Part shown: positions 18,023 through 26,762 of the stretch, in pieces
Layout: every line of letters starts with the position of its first letter
Numbering within the stretch: the stretch's first letter is position 1
Assembly (NCBI RefSeq): GCF_009728935.1
Contig: NZ_CP034235.1
Span: 272,501 to 336,500, forward strand
Direction: 5' to 3'
Origin: Paenibacillus psychroresistens
Lineage (GTDB): Bacteria; Bacillota; Bacilli; Paenibacillales; NBRC-103111
Length of the DNA stretch: 64,000 nt
Program-made: the position numbers and the translations under genes
Notes under the pieces: generated by a model
What the model was told of the DNA's origin: nothing
Databases searched by the model: none
What the model saw: only the letters and a program-made list of their open reading frames with translations

Positions 18023-18568
18023 ATGATTAAGGAAATCATTGTTGTCGAGGGTAAGGATGATACCACAGCCATTCGCAGAGCCGTTGAAGCAGAGACCATT
18101 GAAACAGGAGGCTCAGCTATCAACCGCGAAATTTACGGCAAAATCGAATTGGCTCAGCAGCGTAGAGGTGTTATTATCTTCACGGATCCTGACCACGCGG
18201 GTGAGCGCTTGCGTAAATTAATCAGTGAACGCATACCTGGCTGTAAGCATGCTTTCCTCACGCAAGAGGAAGCATCATACAAAGGCGATATTGGAGTAGA
18301 GAATGCATCACCAGACCTCATCCGCAAAGCATTGGCTAACGTGAGGACTGAGCAAGAGCGGAGCGAAGCCGAGATCCAATGGGAGGATTTAATTGCTGCA
18401 GGGCTTATCGTTCATCCTCAGGCCGCTCAGAGGAGATTAGAGATGGGCAAATGGTTGGGGATAGGGTATGCTAATGGCAAGCAGTTTCATAAGCGATGTC
18501 AGATGTTTCAAATTACCAAAATAGAATTTAATGCAGCCTTGGCGCAATTTGATAAAAGAGGGTCGTAA
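18023..18568 (+). CDS. rnmV: Ribonuclease M5
   Basis: RNase M5 makes the final cuts in 5S rRNA maturation. The TOPRIM domain begins directly after the start with IKEIIVVEGKDD and continues with IFTDPDHAGERLR near residue 53. The open frame extends 33 codons further upstream, but that stretch covers the yabE terminator. The ATG at 18023 has AAGGAG eight bases upstream and gives 181 residues, the usual size. Its substrate, 5S rRNA, is also encoded in this window. It abuts ksgA with no gap. Confidence 0.92.
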   Translation: MIKEIIVVEGKDDTTAIRRAVEAETIETGGSAINREIYGKIELAQQRRGVIIFTDPDHAGERLRKLISERIPGCKHAFLTQEEASYKGDIGVENASPDLIRKALANVRTEQERSEAEIQWEDLIAAGLIVHPQAAQRRLEMGKWLGIGYANGKQFHKRCQMFQITKIEFNAALAQFDKRGS

Positions 18569-19459
18569 ATGAGCATAAACGTTAACAATCAGGATGAAGT
18601 AGCTTCACCTAGTAAAACAAATGAAATGCTAAAAAAGCATAAGCTTGTGCTGAAAAAAAGCCTTGGGCAGAACTTTCTCATCGATCAGAACATTTTGCAT
18701 AAGATCGTAGCTGCGGCTGATTTGGATGATCAAAAAGGCGCTTTAGAGATAGGGCCTGGTATTGGGGCATTGACCCAACAATTAGCTAAAGCGGCAGGTA
18801 AAGTGGTAGCTGTAGAAATTGATCAGCGTTTACTGCCTATTCTTGAGGAAACCATGCAAGCTTATCCCAATGTAAAGGTTATTCATGGGGATGTGCTCAA
18901 GCTTTCGCTCGAAGAGATCTTTCAGGAATTCGATCAGAGTACCAAAGTTAGCGTAGTTGCTAATTTGCCATATTACGTCACTACACCTATTGTGATGAAA
19001 TTACTGGAAACGCGGTTACCCTTAGAGAATATCGTAGTCATGATCCAGAAGGAAGTTGCACTTCGTATGGCAGCCCCTCCGGGCGGTAAAGACTATGGAA
19101 GCTTGAGTATCGCGGTACAGTATTATTGTGAGCCAGAATTGGTTATGATCGTACCTAGAACTGTGTTTATCCCTCAGCCTAATGTAGATTCGGCCGTTAT
19201 CAAGCTTAAGGTTCGTACAAAGCCTCCCGTGGAAGTTGAAGATGAGCTTTGGTTTTTTGAAGTAGTCCAAGCCTGCTTCGCCCAACGTCGCAAAACCATA
19301 TCCAATAATTTATTAGCTCGATTTTTCACCAAAGACACCCGAGATGAGCTTAACGGCATCTTGCAGCAATGCGATATTGACCCCATTCGCCGAGGCGAGA
19401 CGTTAAGTCTGTCTGAATATGCACGATTGAGCAACGCTCTACTGGCTTACAAACCCTAA
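18569..19459 (+). CDS. ksgA: 16S rRNA dimethyladenosine transferase
   Basis: KsgA (RsmA) dimethylates two adjacent adenosines in the 3' hairpin of 16S rRNA. Motifs: [10 protein letters not shown] near residue 32, [13 protein letters not shown] near residue 57 for [13 protein letters not shown] near residue 133 as the catalytic motif, and [12 protein letters not shown] near residue 235. The 296-residue length is normal. The ATG directly follows the rnmV stop, so the two are co-transcribed as in Bacillus. Confidence 0.96.
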   Translation: MSINVNNQDEVASPSKTNEMLKKHKLVLKKSLGQNFLIDQNILHKIVAAADLDDQKGALEIGPGIGALTQQLAKAAGKVVAVEIDQRLLPILEETMQAYPNVKVIHGDVLKLSLEEIFQEFDQSTKVSVVANLPYYVTTPIVMKLLETRLPLENIVVMIQKEVALRMAAPPGGKDYGSLSIAVQYYCEPELVMIVPRTVFIPQPNVDSAVIKLKVRTKPPVEVEDELWFFEVVQACFAQRRKTISNNLLARFFTKDTRDELNGILQQCDIDPIRRGETLSLSEYARLSNALLAYKP

Positions 19460-19474
19460 CATAACTCAGCTATA

Positions 19475-19505
19475 AACCCCTTGATTTCAAATGAGGGGTT
19501 CTTTT
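19475..19505 (+). terminator. Terminator after ksgA
   Basis: AACCCC pairs with GGGGTT around the loop between 19481 and 19494, and a short T-run follows. It separates ksgA from the sporulation gene yabG. Confidence 0.7.
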
Positions 19506-19561
19506 GTCTGACACCAAACGCCTATATTACCCATACGATAGAGCAGGAGGCGATTACTTTT

Positions 19562-20401
19562 ATGAGGCAAGGTGACCTGGTCGTTAGAAAATCGTATGGC
19601 GGAGATGTGCTTTTCAAAATCCAAGAGCTCAATTCGCAGAATGCATTACTCAAAGGTATCGAATATCGACTGCTTGCAGACTCGCCTATTTACGATTTAA
19701 GCGAGGTTCAGGCAGATTCCTATATTACGGATCCGGCTATAGGTTTGAAGACCTCAGAGGCCATGCGCAGCATTTCACAATATCGTAAGCTTAGAGAGAA
19801 GGAAGCGAGCGGCGGATATTCTTATTTTGAAGTGCCAGGCAAAGTGCTGCATTTGGATGGAGACCCTTTATATTTGCGTAAAAGTTTGCTTTTATATAGT
19901 CAGCTGCGTGTCCCGGCAGAAGGGTTTTATGTGTCCGAGTCGAACATGGCGGATGCCTTAACTCAGTTATTGCCGCAAAAAAAGCCGGACATCTTAGTTA
20001 TAACGGGACATGACGGCCTTGTGAAGGATGGTAGCAGCAGTGATTTGCACAATCTAGAAAGCTATAAGAATTCCCATCATTTCGTCAAAGCCGTTCAGGT
20101 AGCACGCGAGTACGAACGAAATCGAGACTCACTCGTTATTATTGCAGGTGCTTGCCAATCTTTTTATGAGGCCTTACTGCAAGCAGGAGCGAATTTCGCT
20201 AGCTCGCCTGCAAGAGTTCTGATCCACGCCCTTGACCCGCTTTATATCGCAGCTAAGGTTTCTTTCACCTCGATTAAAGACACTGTGCAAATGAAGGATA
20301 TTGTTCAACATACGATGAGCGGGCTAGAAGGATTAGGCGGTATGGAGACTCGAGGCAGCCATCGTATAGGCATTCCAGGTCTTAACTTCATTTCCCGTTG
20401 A
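19562..20401 (+). CDS. yabG: Sporulation-specific protease YabG
   Basis: YabG is a mother-cell cysteine protease that processes spore coat proteins. The 279-residue product begins MRQGDLVVRKSYGGDVLF, and the conserved segments ILVITGHDGLV and VIIAGACQSFYEALLQAGANFASSP are visible; the cysteine of the second is the likely active-site residue. The ATG at 19562 is chosen because GGAGG lies about 11 bases upstream; an earlier in-frame ATG runs over the ksgA terminator. It sits between ksgA and veg as in B. subtilis. Confidence 0.92.
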   Translation: MRQGDLVVRKSYGGDVLFKIQELNSQNALLKGIEYRLLADSPIYDLSEVQADSYITDPAIGLKTSEAMRSISQYRKLREKEASGGYSYFEVPGKVLHLDGDPLYLRKSLLLYSQLRVPAEGFYVSESNMADALTQLLPQKKPDILVITGHDGLVKDGSSSDLHNLESYKNSHHFVKAVQVAREYERNRDSLVIIAGACQSFYEALLQAGANFASSPARVLIHALDPLYIAAKVSFTSIKDTVQMKDIVQHTMSGLEGLGGMETRGSHRIGIPGLNFISR

Positions 20402-20427
20402 CAATTTGATTGGATCGCTGTTATAAT
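20398..20427 (+). promoter_or_regulatory. Upstream sigma-A promoter of veg
   Basis: TTGACA, 18 bases, TATAAT. The -35 box overlaps the last codons of yabG. Both hexamers are perfect matches to consensus. Confidence 0.8.
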
Positions 20428-20438
20428 ATTTGGCTTGT

Positions 20439-20468
20439 TTGACTTCCACCCCCTAGATGAGGTATAAT
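20439..20468 (+). promoter_or_regulatory. Downstream sigma-A promoter of veg
   Basis: TTGACT, 18 bases, TATAAT, 41 bases downstream of the first promoter. B. subtilis veg is also served by strong tandem promoters, so the arrangement is conserved. Confidence 0.78.
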
Positions 20469-20495
20469 TCTCTAAGAAAGAGGTGGTATCATACA

Positions 20496-20771
20496 ATGGC
20501 TAAAAATGCGCTATTGGAGATCAAACGCAGTTTGGAGCCCCACGTCGGGCAAAAGATTATGTTACGTGCAAATGGCGGTCGTCGTAAGACCATTGAACGT
20601 TCTGGTGTTTTGGAAGAGACCTACCCTTCAGTGTTTATTGTTAAATTAGATCAAGAACAACATGCTTTTAAACGAGTTTCCTACAGTTATGCGGATATTT
20701 TAACAGAGTCCGTTGAAGTAACTGTATGCAATGATGATGGACAAGTTCGCATTTCGTATCTTCAACAGTAG
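20496..20771 (+). CDS. veg: Veg protein, biofilm-related
   Basis: Veg is a short, highly expressed protein that stimulates biofilm matrix gene expression in B. subtilis, reportedly by countering SinR. The 91-residue product starts [19 protein letters not shown] and includes [21 protein letters not shown], here split as [10 protein letters not shown] and [11 protein letters not shown]. The ATG at 20496 is preferred: AAGAGGTGG lies upstream, while an earlier in-frame ATG lies inside the promoter. It is flanked by tandem promoters and a terminator, so it is a single-gene unit. Confidence 0.93.
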   Translation: MAKNALLEIKRSLEPHVGQKIMLRANGGRRKTIERSGVLEETYPSVFIVKLDQEQHAFKRVSYSYADILTESVEVTVCNDDGQVRISYLQQ

Positions 20772-20802
20772 AATCCACATACATGGGTCAATTATACAAT
20801 TG

Positions 20803-20835
20803 CAGCAAAATCGACATCGATTTTGCTGTTTTTTA
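20803..20835 (+). terminator. Terminator after veg
   Basis: CAGCAAAATCG pairs perfectly with CGATTTTGCTG around a 4-base loop, and six T follow. Confidence 0.88.
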
Positions 20836-20850
20836 TTTGTCCATTCATCG

Positions 20851-20857
20851 CATACTA
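20851..20857 (+). promoter_or_regulatory. Candidate sigma-G -10 element of sspF
   Basis: CATACTA matches the sigma-G -10 consensus CATNHTA and lies 36 bases before the sspF start. No good -35 element is found at the right distance, so the call is weak. Confidence 0.3.
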
Positions 20858-20892
20858 CCTTGGCATGACGAATAAAAAGGAGGTTAGCTTAA

Positions 20893-21075
20893 ATGAGCCG
20901 TCGAAGGCGAAGCACGATGTCGGAAGAGTTTAAGTATGAGCTTGCCAAAGATTTAGGTTTTGCTGAAACCGTGGATCGTGAAGGCTGGGGCGGAATTCGC
21001 TCCAAAGATGCAGGAAATATGATCAAGCGGGCCATTCAAATTGCAGAGAATAGCTTGGTTAAACCACCCCGTTAA
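20893..21075 (+). CDS. sspF: Small acid-soluble spore protein SspF, alpha/beta type
   Basis: A minor alpha/beta-type SASP made in the forespore; such proteins coat spore DNA and are degraded at germination. The 60-residue product has the core [23 protein letters not shown], read here as [11 protein letters not shown] then [11 protein letters not shown], followed by [23 protein letters not shown] lies before the ATG. The location between veg and ispE matches B. subtilis. Confidence 0.93.
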   Translation: MSRRRRSTMSEEFKYELAKDLGFAETVDREGWGGIRSKDAGNMIKRAIQIAENSLVKPPR

Positions 21076-21093
21076 GGAAATGAACAAGAATGA

Positions 21094-21123
21094 AGCTAGA
21101 GTGAACCCTGCTTTAGCTTTTTT
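21094..21123 (+). terminator. Terminator after sspF
   Basis: AGCTAGAG pairs with CTTTAGCT (one G-U pair) around a 9-base loop, followed by a T-run. Confidence 0.78.
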
Positions 21124-21131
21124 CTTGAATT

Positions 21132-21170
21132 CTAAGATAAGTATAGTTTTATTAACTATACTTATCTTAG
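21132..21170. repeat. Perfect 17-base-pair inverted repeat
   Basis: CTAAGATAAGTATAGTT and AACTATACTTATCTTAG are exact reverse complements around the 5-base loop TTATT. No T-run follows on the forward strand, and the sspF terminator lies just upstream, so a simple terminator role is doubtful. The repeated 16-mer TTCCGGACAAACGCAC begins three bases after it. Confidence 0.7.
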
Positions 21171-21260
21171 TATTCCGGACAAACGCACTGTCCTCCTTCG
21201 GAAAGAAGGTGTAGCTGTTTAACCTTGCTAGGATGCAGTGGTGTTTTTGTAGTGACATTT

Positions 21261-21269
21261 TGTTATAAT
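21261..21269 (+). promoter_or_regulatory. Extended -10 promoter of ispE
   Basis: TGTTATAAT carries a TG dinucleotide one base before TATAAT, which can substitute for a poor -35 element. It lies 43 bases before the ispE start. Confidence 0.5.
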
Positions 21270-21312
21270 GTGTAAGGTTATGATTGTCAATTAGGTTGAG
21301 AAGGTGTGCATA

Positions 21313-22167
21313 ATGAAGATACTAGAGAAAGCTTCTGCCAAAATAAATTTATCGTTGGATGTTTTACATAAAAGGGATGATGGTTATCACGAAGTGGAGA
21401 TGATCATGACTATGGTCGATTTAGCAGATCGGCTTGAGATTCAAGAACAGCCACAGGATAAAATCACACTTTCCAGTCAGTCTGGCTACATCCCGTTAGA
21501 TGAGAAGAATTTAGCCTTCCAAGCAGCTAAGCTAATTAAAATGAAATACCAAGTACGCCAAGGAGTTCATATCCATATAGATAAGAAAATTCCAATAGCT
21601 GCAGGACTAGCGGGTGGGAGCAGTGACGCTGCTGCAACCTTGAGGGGTTTGAACCGGCTGTGGGGATTAGGAATCCCTATGGAGGAGCTGCAGCGTCTTG
21701 GCGCAATCTTAGGCTCAGACGTACCTTTTTGTATTGGTGGAGGAACAGCGTTGGCTACAGGTCGAGGAGAGCTACTGCAAGCCATTGAAGCACCGCCACA
21801 ATGCTGGGTTATCCTCGTTAAGCCGCCGATTAACGTCTCTACTTCAGATATTTATACTAAGTTAAATGCTAAACAAATTAAGTCACATCCAGCTACCGAG
21901 GATTTATTGGCAGCTATTCGTACTAAGAACTTGGACAAGCTCTGCCATTCCATGGGCAATGTGCTAGAAGAAGTGACGCTTGGTATGTATCCGGTTGTAC
22001 GCCAGCTTAAACAATGCATGGAGAATTTAGGCGCAGATGGTGTATTGATGTCTGGCAGCGGACCGACTGTTTTTGGAATTGTTTCCAAAGAGGTCAAGGC
22101 AAAACGGATTTATAATGGGTTAAGGGGATTTTGCAAAGAGGTATACGCTGTAAGGATGTTAACTTAG
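21313..22167 (+). CDS. ispE: 4-diphosphocytidyl-2-C-methyl-D-erythritol kinase
   Basis: IspE phosphorylates CDP-methylerythritol in the MEP route to isoprenoids. It is a GHMP kinase with the ATP-binding loop [16 protein letters not shown] near residue 97, [18 protein letters not shown] at the N-terminus and the C-terminal motif [18 protein letters not shown] lies eight bases before the ATG at 21313; a GTG nine bases earlier has no site. The 284-residue length is normal. The position before purR is conserved. Confidence 0.95.
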   Translation: MKILEKASAKINLSLDVLHKRDDGYHEVEMIMTMVDLADRLEIQEQPQDKITLSSQSGYIPLDEKNLAFQAAKLIKMKYQVRQGVHIHIDKKIPIAAGLAGGSSDAAATLRGLNRLWGLGIPMEELQRLGAILGSDVPFCIGGGTALATGRGELLQAIEAPPQCWVILVKPPINVSTSDIYTKLNAKQIKSHPATEDLLAAIRTKNLDKLCHSMGNVLEEVTLGMYPVVRQLKQCMENLGADGVLMSGSGPTVFGIVSKEVKAKRIYNGLRGFCKEVYAVRMLT

Positions 22168-22318
22168 CATAACGGATAAAAGAGTAAAAAGCGTAATATA
22201 CTTAGTGTTAAACGGATTATCCCTATATAAAACTTGTGTAAACACGTATAAAAATGTTATATTTACTATATAATATTCGGTTTTTATCGTATCTACATTG
22301 AGGTATAGGAGGGGCTTG

Positions 22319-23158
22319 ATGAAAAAGTTAAAGCGTAGCGCAAGATTGGTTGAAATGACACAATATCTATTATTTCGTCCCCATACATTAATTCCGTTAA
22401 CCACTTTTGCTGATCGCTACAGCTCTGCGAAATCCTCAATCAGTGAGGATCTTGCCATAATTAAAGAAGTATTCGAGCTCGAAGGCTTAGGTGAATTACT
22501 TACTATGGCTGGCGCAGCTGGTGGAGTGAAATTCATTCCTAAAGTTCCTAAAGCTATTTCCTTGCAATTTATTAAGAAGCTATGTGAGAAACTAGCTCAA
22601 CCAGAACGAATTCTACCAGGTGAATTTATTTATATGTCCGATATTTTGGGGCAGCCTTCGATTATGAATGAAGTTGGCAAAATGTTCGCCTCCGCATTTG
22701 CGGGCAGGGATATTGATGTTGTGATGACCGTAGAAACAAAAGGGATTCCTTTGGCTTATGCAACGGCATCTTACTTAAATTTACCGGTAGTGATCGTGCG
22801 ACGGGATAATCGAGTGACGGAAGGCTCAGCGGTTAGCATTAACTATGTGTCTGGATCCAACAAACGAATTCAAACCATGTCATTGGCAAGGCGGGCTATG
22901 AAAGAAGAGTCCAAAGTCTTGATTGTAGATGACTTCATGCGTGCAGGAGGAACGATTCAAGGGATGATGGACCTGCTTAAGGAGTTTCGGGCGACCTTGA
23001 AGGGTGTAGGTGTTTTTGTAGAGTCTGGAGAAGTAGTGGAGCATTTGGTTGAAGATTACATATCGTTGGCAAGACTAACTGAAATGGATGCTAAGACCAA
23101 ACATATAGCCGTAGTACCAGGTAATTATTTTGATAATGAGGAAGTGCAGAATGAGTAA
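22319..23158 (+). CDS. purR: Purine operon repressor PurR
   Basis: PurR represses purine synthesis genes and responds to PRPP. The 279-residue protein has an N-terminal winged helix (residues about 1-75, with KRSARLVEMTQYLL) and a phosphoribosyltransferase-like domain whose PRPP loop is VLIVDDFMRAGGTI near residue 202. The ATG at 22319 has AGGAGGGG upstream; an in-frame start seven codons earlier lacks one. The last eight bases overlap ridA. prs, which makes the PRPP sensed by PurR, lies 2.3 kb downstream. Confidence 0.95.
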   Translation: MKKLKRSARLVEMTQYLLFRPHTLIPLTTFADRYSSAKSSISEDLAIIKEVFELEGLGELLTMAGAAGGVKFIPKVPKAISLQFIKKLCEKLAQPERILPGEFIYMSDILGQPSIMNEVGKMFASAFAGRDIDVVMTVETKGIPLAYATASYLNLPVVIVRRDNRVTEGSAVSINYVSGSNKRIQTMSLARRAMKEESKVLIVDDFMRAGGTIQGMMDLLKEFRATLKGVGVFVESGEVVEHLVEDYISLARLTEMDAKTKHIAVVPGNYFDNEEVQNE

Positions 23159-23540
23159 ATTAGAAATCATAGCAACCAATGAGGCACCAGCAGCAATTGG
23201 ACCGTATTCACAAGCCGTTCGTTTTGGCAATTTATTATTCACATCCGGACAAATTCCACTTGGTTTAGACGGACAAGTTGTAGCTGGTGGAATTGTGGAA
23301 CAAACGCATCAAGTGTTTCAAAATTTACAAGCGGTTCTTAAAGCTTCTGGCTGTGTTTTGAGTGATGTAATTAAAGCGACCGTTTTTATTAAAGACATGA
23401 ATCAGTTTTCAGCGTTGAACGAAGTCTATGCGAGCTATTTTGGTGATCATAAACCAGCCCGTTCCACCGTTGAAGTAGCTCGTTTACCTAGAGATGTTTT
23501 TGTCGAAATCGAACTTGTTGTGTCAGTTAGTGTCGGTTAA
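23151..23540 (+). CDS. ridA: Enamine/imine deaminase RidA (YabJ)
   Basis: RidA removes reactive 2-aminoacrylate and related enamines made by PLP enzymes. The 129-residue product has the signature IGPYSQAV near residue 18, TSGQIPL near residue 36, ATVFIKDM near residue 76 and the arginine of PARSTVEVARLP near residue 103. The ATG at 23151 is chosen for its GAGGAAG site and overlap with the purR stop; an upstream in-frame ATG would lie within purR. Confidence 0.95.
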   Translation: MSKLEIIATNEAPAAIGPYSQAVRFGNLLFTSGQIPLGLDGQVVAGGIVEQTHQVFQNLQAVLKASGCVLSDVIKATVFIKDMNQFSALNEVYASYFGDHKPARSTVEVARLPRDVFVEIELVVSVSVG

Positions 23541-23550
23541 TGTCGAAAGT
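23521..23550 (+). promoter_or_regulatory. Three 10-base-phased TGTC motifs ending in a Spo0A-box-like site
   Basis: TGTCAG, TGTCGG and TGTCGA begin at 23521, 23531 and 23541. The last, AATGTCGAAA, resembles a 0A box. The first two are within the end of ridA, so their spacing may partly reflect codons of the repeated Val-Ser. It lies 53 bases before the sigma-H promoter of spoVG. Confidence 0.35.
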
Positions 23551-23602
23551 ATCTAAATGGAAAAATTTATTTTATAAATTTCCAAAATATTCTTGATTTG
23601 AA

Positions 23603-23629
23603 GAAGGAATTTGCACATAAATGTGGAAT
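23603..23629 (+). promoter_or_regulatory. Sigma-H promoter of spoVG
   Basis: GAAGGAATT, 11 bases, GTGGAAT. This fits RNAGGAWWW-N11/12-RNNGAAT at every defined position. Transcription would start about 30 bases before the spoVG start codon. The preceding 45 bases are very AT-rich, like the AbrB-binding region upstream of B. subtilis spoVG. Confidence 0.82.
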
Positions 23630-23670
23630 TATACACCAAGTCTTCTTGAGGAAAAGGTGGTGAACACTAA

Positions 23671-23955
23671 GTGCAAATAACAGATGTTAGACTCCGCCGC
23701 GTCAACTCTGAGGGTCGGATGAAAGCGATTGCCTCGATCACCATTGATAATGAATTCGTTGTCCACGACATACGAGTCATCGACGGAAACAATGGAATGT
23801 TCGTCGCAATGCCAAGCAAACGTACTCCTGATGGGGAATTCCGAGATATCGCACATCCAATCTCCTCTTCCACACGCGAGAAAATCCAAGCAGCAGTTTT
23901 GTCGGAGTACGAGAAAGCGGCAACAGAGGAAGAAGTTATAGAAGAAGGAGCATAA
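23671..23955 (+). CDS. spoVG: RNA-binding regulator SpoVG
   Basis: SpoVG is a small nucleic-acid-binding regulator that influences septation at sporulation onset and cell-surface genes. The 94-residue product carries the invariant segments [20 protein letters not shown] and [20 protein letters not shown], followed by [15 protein letters not shown]. The start is GTG with AAGGTGG upstream. A sigma-H promoter and a terminator flank it, so it is transcribed alone. Confidence 0.95.
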   Translation: MQITDVRLRRVNSEGRMKAIASITIDNEFVVHDIRVIDGNNGMFVAMPSKRTPDGEFRDIAHPISSSTREKIQAAVLSEYEKAATEEEVIEEGA

Positions 23956-23969
23956 TTTTATGTATCTTG

Positions 23970-23997
23970 GAGAGCCTCTGGGCTCTCTTTTCTTTTT
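23970..23997 (+). terminator. Terminator after spoVG
   Basis: GAGAGCC pairs with GGCTCTC around TCTG, followed by a T-rich tract. Confidence 0.82.
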
Positions 23998-24057
23998 GTA
24001 AAAGATGGTATATAGTCAATAATAAATCAGACTGATTGGTAATGGGGAGAGTGTATA

Positions 24058-25455
24058 ATGACGTTGATGGGAATCGTTTTGGCTGCGGGACAGGGCAAAA
24101 GAATGAAATCTAAGCTATATAAAGTCATGCATCCGGTTTGTGGTAAACCCATGGTTGGGCATGTTATAGATATATTGGAACAATTGCAAGTCGATCGCAA
24201 AGTTGTAATTGTTGGTCATGGTGCTGAGATGGTACAAAGCTATCTAGGTACGCGAGCGGAATACGCCTTGCAATCCGAGCAGCTGGGTACAGGGCATGCA
24301 GTACTTCAGTCTAAAGAGCTGCTGCAGGATGCTGAGGGAATCACGGTGGTCATTTGCGGGGATACACCTTTAGTTAGGGTAGAATCCTTACAAAGGATGC
24401 TTGAGGTGCATTCAGCTCAGAAAGCGGCTGCTACAATATTGACAGCTGAGGTGGCAAGTCCACAAGGCTATGGTCGGATAGTGCGTGATGCTGAAGGTAA
24501 TGTTATAGGGATTGTTGAACAGAAGGACTGTTCAGCTGAACAAGCTGCTATTAGGGAAATTAATGCGGCAACCTATATATTTGATAACCGTAGTTTATTC
24601 CAGGCTTTAAGTAAGGTTGAAAACAAGAATGTGCAGCAAGAATACTATCTAACGGATGTTATTGGGATTATGCAAAAAGCGGGTAAGAAGGTTATCGGCT
24701 ACTGTACGCAAGATGAGGCAGAAGTGATAGGTGTTAATGATCGAGTGGCGCTATCAGAGGCTGAAGGGCATATGCGCAGTCGAATTATTCGTAAGCATAT
24801 GTTGAATGGAGTGACCATAATTGATCCTGCGAACACTTATATAGATAATGAGGTTGTAATTGGAGCAGATACTGTGATCTTACCGGGTTGTTCACTTGGC
24901 GGTAATTCGACTATAGGTGCTGATTGCACAATAGGTCCTAATACAGAAATATTAGATTCCCAGATAGGGGAACGCGTGCAAATTAAACAATCCGTTTTAA
25001 GCGATGCCGTTGTGGGGAATGAGTGCACAATTGGTCCGTTTGCTTATTTACGCCCAGGTGCTAAGCTTGGAGAGCGTGTTAAGATTGGCGATTTTGTAGA
25101 AATAAAGAATGCTACACTGGGCAACGACACGAAAGTCTCACATTTAAGCTACGTGGGAGATGCTACAATTGGGAAGAATGTTAATTTTGGCTGTGGAGCG
25201 ATCACGGTCAATTATGATGGATTCAATAAACAGCGGACAGAGGTTGGGGATAATGCCTTTGTAGGCAGCAATTCCAATTTGGTTGCCCCTGTTAAAATTG
25301 GTAAGAATGCCTATATTGTTGCGGGCTCGACGATAACGGACGAAGTTATGGATGAGGATATGGCTATTGCGAGACAACGTCAAACCAATAAGCCGGGATA
25401 CGCAAGTAAACTGCGCAGTAAGATGCAAGCCAAAAAAAATAGCACGCAGAAGTGA
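24058..25455 (+). CDS. glmU: Bifunctional GlmU (UDP-GlcNAc pyrophosphorylase / GlcN-1-P acetyltransferase)
   Basis: GlmU makes UDP-GlcNAc, the precursor of peptidoglycan and wall polymers. Residues 1-230 form the uridyltransferase domain with LAAGQGKRMKSKLYKVMHP. From about residue 250 to 440 a left-handed beta-helix of hexapeptide repeats carries the acetyltransferase site, with VKIGDFVEIKNA and GCGAITVNYDG. The 465-residue length is normal. GGGAGAG lies before the ATG. It is nine bases from prs. Confidence 0.96.
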   Translation: MTLMGIVLAAGQGKRMKSKLYKVMHPVCGKPMVGHVIDILEQLQVDRKVVIVGHGAEMVQSYLGTRAEYALQSEQLGTGHAVLQSKELLQDAEGITVVICGDTPLVRVESLQRMLEVHSAQKAAATILTAEVASPQGYGRIVRDAEGNVIGIVEQKDCSAEQAAIREINAATYIFDNRSLFQALSKVENKNVQQEYYLTDVIGIMQKAGKKVIGYCTQDEAEVIGVNDRVALSEAEGHMRSRIIRKHMLNGVTIIDPANTYIDNEVVIGADTVILPGCSLGGNSTIGADCTIGPNTEILDSQIGERVQIKQSVLSDAVVGNECTIGPFAYLRPGAKLGERVKIGDFVEIKNATLGNDTKVSHLSYVGDATIGKNVNFGCGAITVNYDGFNKQRTEVGDNAFVGSNSNLVAPVKIGKNAYIVAGSTITDEVMDEDMAIARQRQTNKPGYASKLRSKMQAKKNSTQK

Positions 25456-25463
25456 GGTAAATA

Positions 25464-26414
25464 ATGGCTTACTTAGATACAAAGCTTAAGGTTTTTACGT
25501 GTAATTCAAATCCAGCGCTTGCCCAAGAAATTGTGGATTACATAGGGGTTGCTCTAGGTGATGCAGAAGTATTTCGCTTCAGCGATGGTGAAATTCAAAT
25601 CCGACTTAATGAGAGTGTTCGTGGTTGTGATGTTTTCTTAATTCAATCAACCTGTTATCCGGTTAACGATCATTTGATGGAAGTGCTAGTTATGATTGAT
25701 GCTTTGAAACGTGCTTCGGTTAAAAGCATTAATGTCGTTATGCCTTATTACGGTTATGGCCGTCAGGATCGCAAAGCAAGATCACGAGATCCTATTACAG
25801 CTAAGCTGGTTGCCAATTTAATTGAAACCGCTGGGGCGCACCGCGTCATTACCATGGATTTGCATGCCATGCAGATTCAAGGTTTTTTTGACATTCCGGT
25901 GGATCATCTGTTGGGAGTGCCTATTCTAGGCCAATATTATCGAGCCAAAAAGCTGCCTAATGTAGTAGTGGTTTCACCAGATCATGGTGGTGTGGTTCGT
26001 GCACGAAGGCTTGCGGATTACTTAAGTGCCCCGCTAGCGATTATTGATAAACGACGTCCAGAGCCTAATATGAGCGAAGTAATGAATATTATTGGCGAGA
26101 TCGAGGGAAAGACGGCTATTCTAATTGATGATATGATTGATACAGCAGGCACGATGGTGTTAGCTGCTAATGCGTTGATGCAATATGGGGCAACTGCGGT
26201 TTATGCTTGCGGGACTCATGCTGTATTATCTGGACCCGCCATGCAGCGGATTGAAGATTCTCCTATTCAAGAATTAGTGGTGACTAATACGATTCCAATC
26301 ACGCATCCAAATCCTTCAAGCAAGATTAAAATATTATCGATAGCGAATATTATGGGGGAAGCCATCATTCGAATTCACGAACAGCTATCCGTAAGCAAGT
26401 TATTCGAGGATTAA
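25464..26414 (+). CDS. prs: Ribose-phosphate pyrophosphokinase
   Basis: Prs makes PRPP for nucleotide, histidine, tryptophan and NAD synthesis. Motifs: [14 protein letters not shown] near residue 39, [11 protein letters not shown] near residue 132, [14 protein letters not shown] near residue 172 and the PRPP loop [13 protein letters not shown] near residue 219. The 316-residue length is normal. GAGGTAA precedes the ATG. In B. subtilis ctc follows; here it is missing and a short reverse-strand gene converges on prs. Confidence 0.96.
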   Translation: MAYLDTKLKVFTCNSNPALAQEIVDYIGVALGDAEVFRFSDGEIQIRLNESVRGCDVFLIQSTCYPVNDHLMEVLVMIDALKRASVKSINVVMPYYGYGRQDRKARSRDPITAKLVANLIETAGAHRVITMDLHAMQIQGFFDIPVDHLLGVPILGQYYRAKKLPNVVVVSPDHGGVVRARRLADYLSAPLAIIDKRRPEPNMSEVMNIIGEIEGKTAILIDDMIDTAGTMVLAANALMQYGATAVYACGTHAVLSGPAMQRIEDSPIQELVVTNTIPITHPNPSSKIKILSIANIMGEAIIRIHEQLSVSKLFED

Positions 26415-26611
26415 TAACCAGGTCGTGAAACGAATGTAAATTGTTTGCGACAGTAATAGGTTTGATTGACCTTAACAAAATTATCTGAGTAAGCATCTAT
26501 GTATCCGATATCCGTATGATTCTGGTCTTGGTATATTTGAATAGGTATGGCATGTTCAATGTGATCGTAGAACTGACTATCGCCGGAAATAGTTTGACCG
26601 AATGAATACAT
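26411..26611 (-). CDS. Small hypothetical protein
   Basis: The 66-residue product beginning [19 protein letters not shown] is not recognised. It is rich in tyrosine, aspartate and glutamine and has no membrane segment; the sequence suggests a compact, mostly beta protein. The ATG at 26611 is chosen because GAGGTG lies about eight bases upstream; a GTG five codons earlier would overlap that site. It takes the place of ctc and overlaps the prs stop by four bases. Coding is supported by the ribosome-binding site and by filling the gap. No function is proposed. Confidence 0.6.
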   Translation of the reverse strand: MYSFGQTISGDSQFYDHIEHAIPIQIYQDQNHTDIGYIDAYSDNFVKVNQTYYCRKQFTFVSRPGY

Positions 26612-26647
26612 GTAAATACACCTCACAATAAATATTTGCTCTCCAAG

Positions 26648-26661
26648 AAAACGCTTTCTTT
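26648..26661. promoter_or_regulatory. Catabolite-response-element-like palindrome
   Basis: AGAAAACGCTTTCT matches the Bacillus cre core TGAAAACGCTTTCA at 12 of 14 positions and is palindromic. It lies 37 bases upstream of the small reverse-strand gene and 100 bases before pth. CcpA binding is inferred only. Confidence 0.4.
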
Positions 26662-26762
26662 TGCTGTATATTTAGTAGGACACGTTTAAAATAACGAGAG
26701 TTGCATAAAAGTATTCCAAATTAAAAAAAAATTTTTTTTATGGGTAAGAAAAGGGTGGTTTT

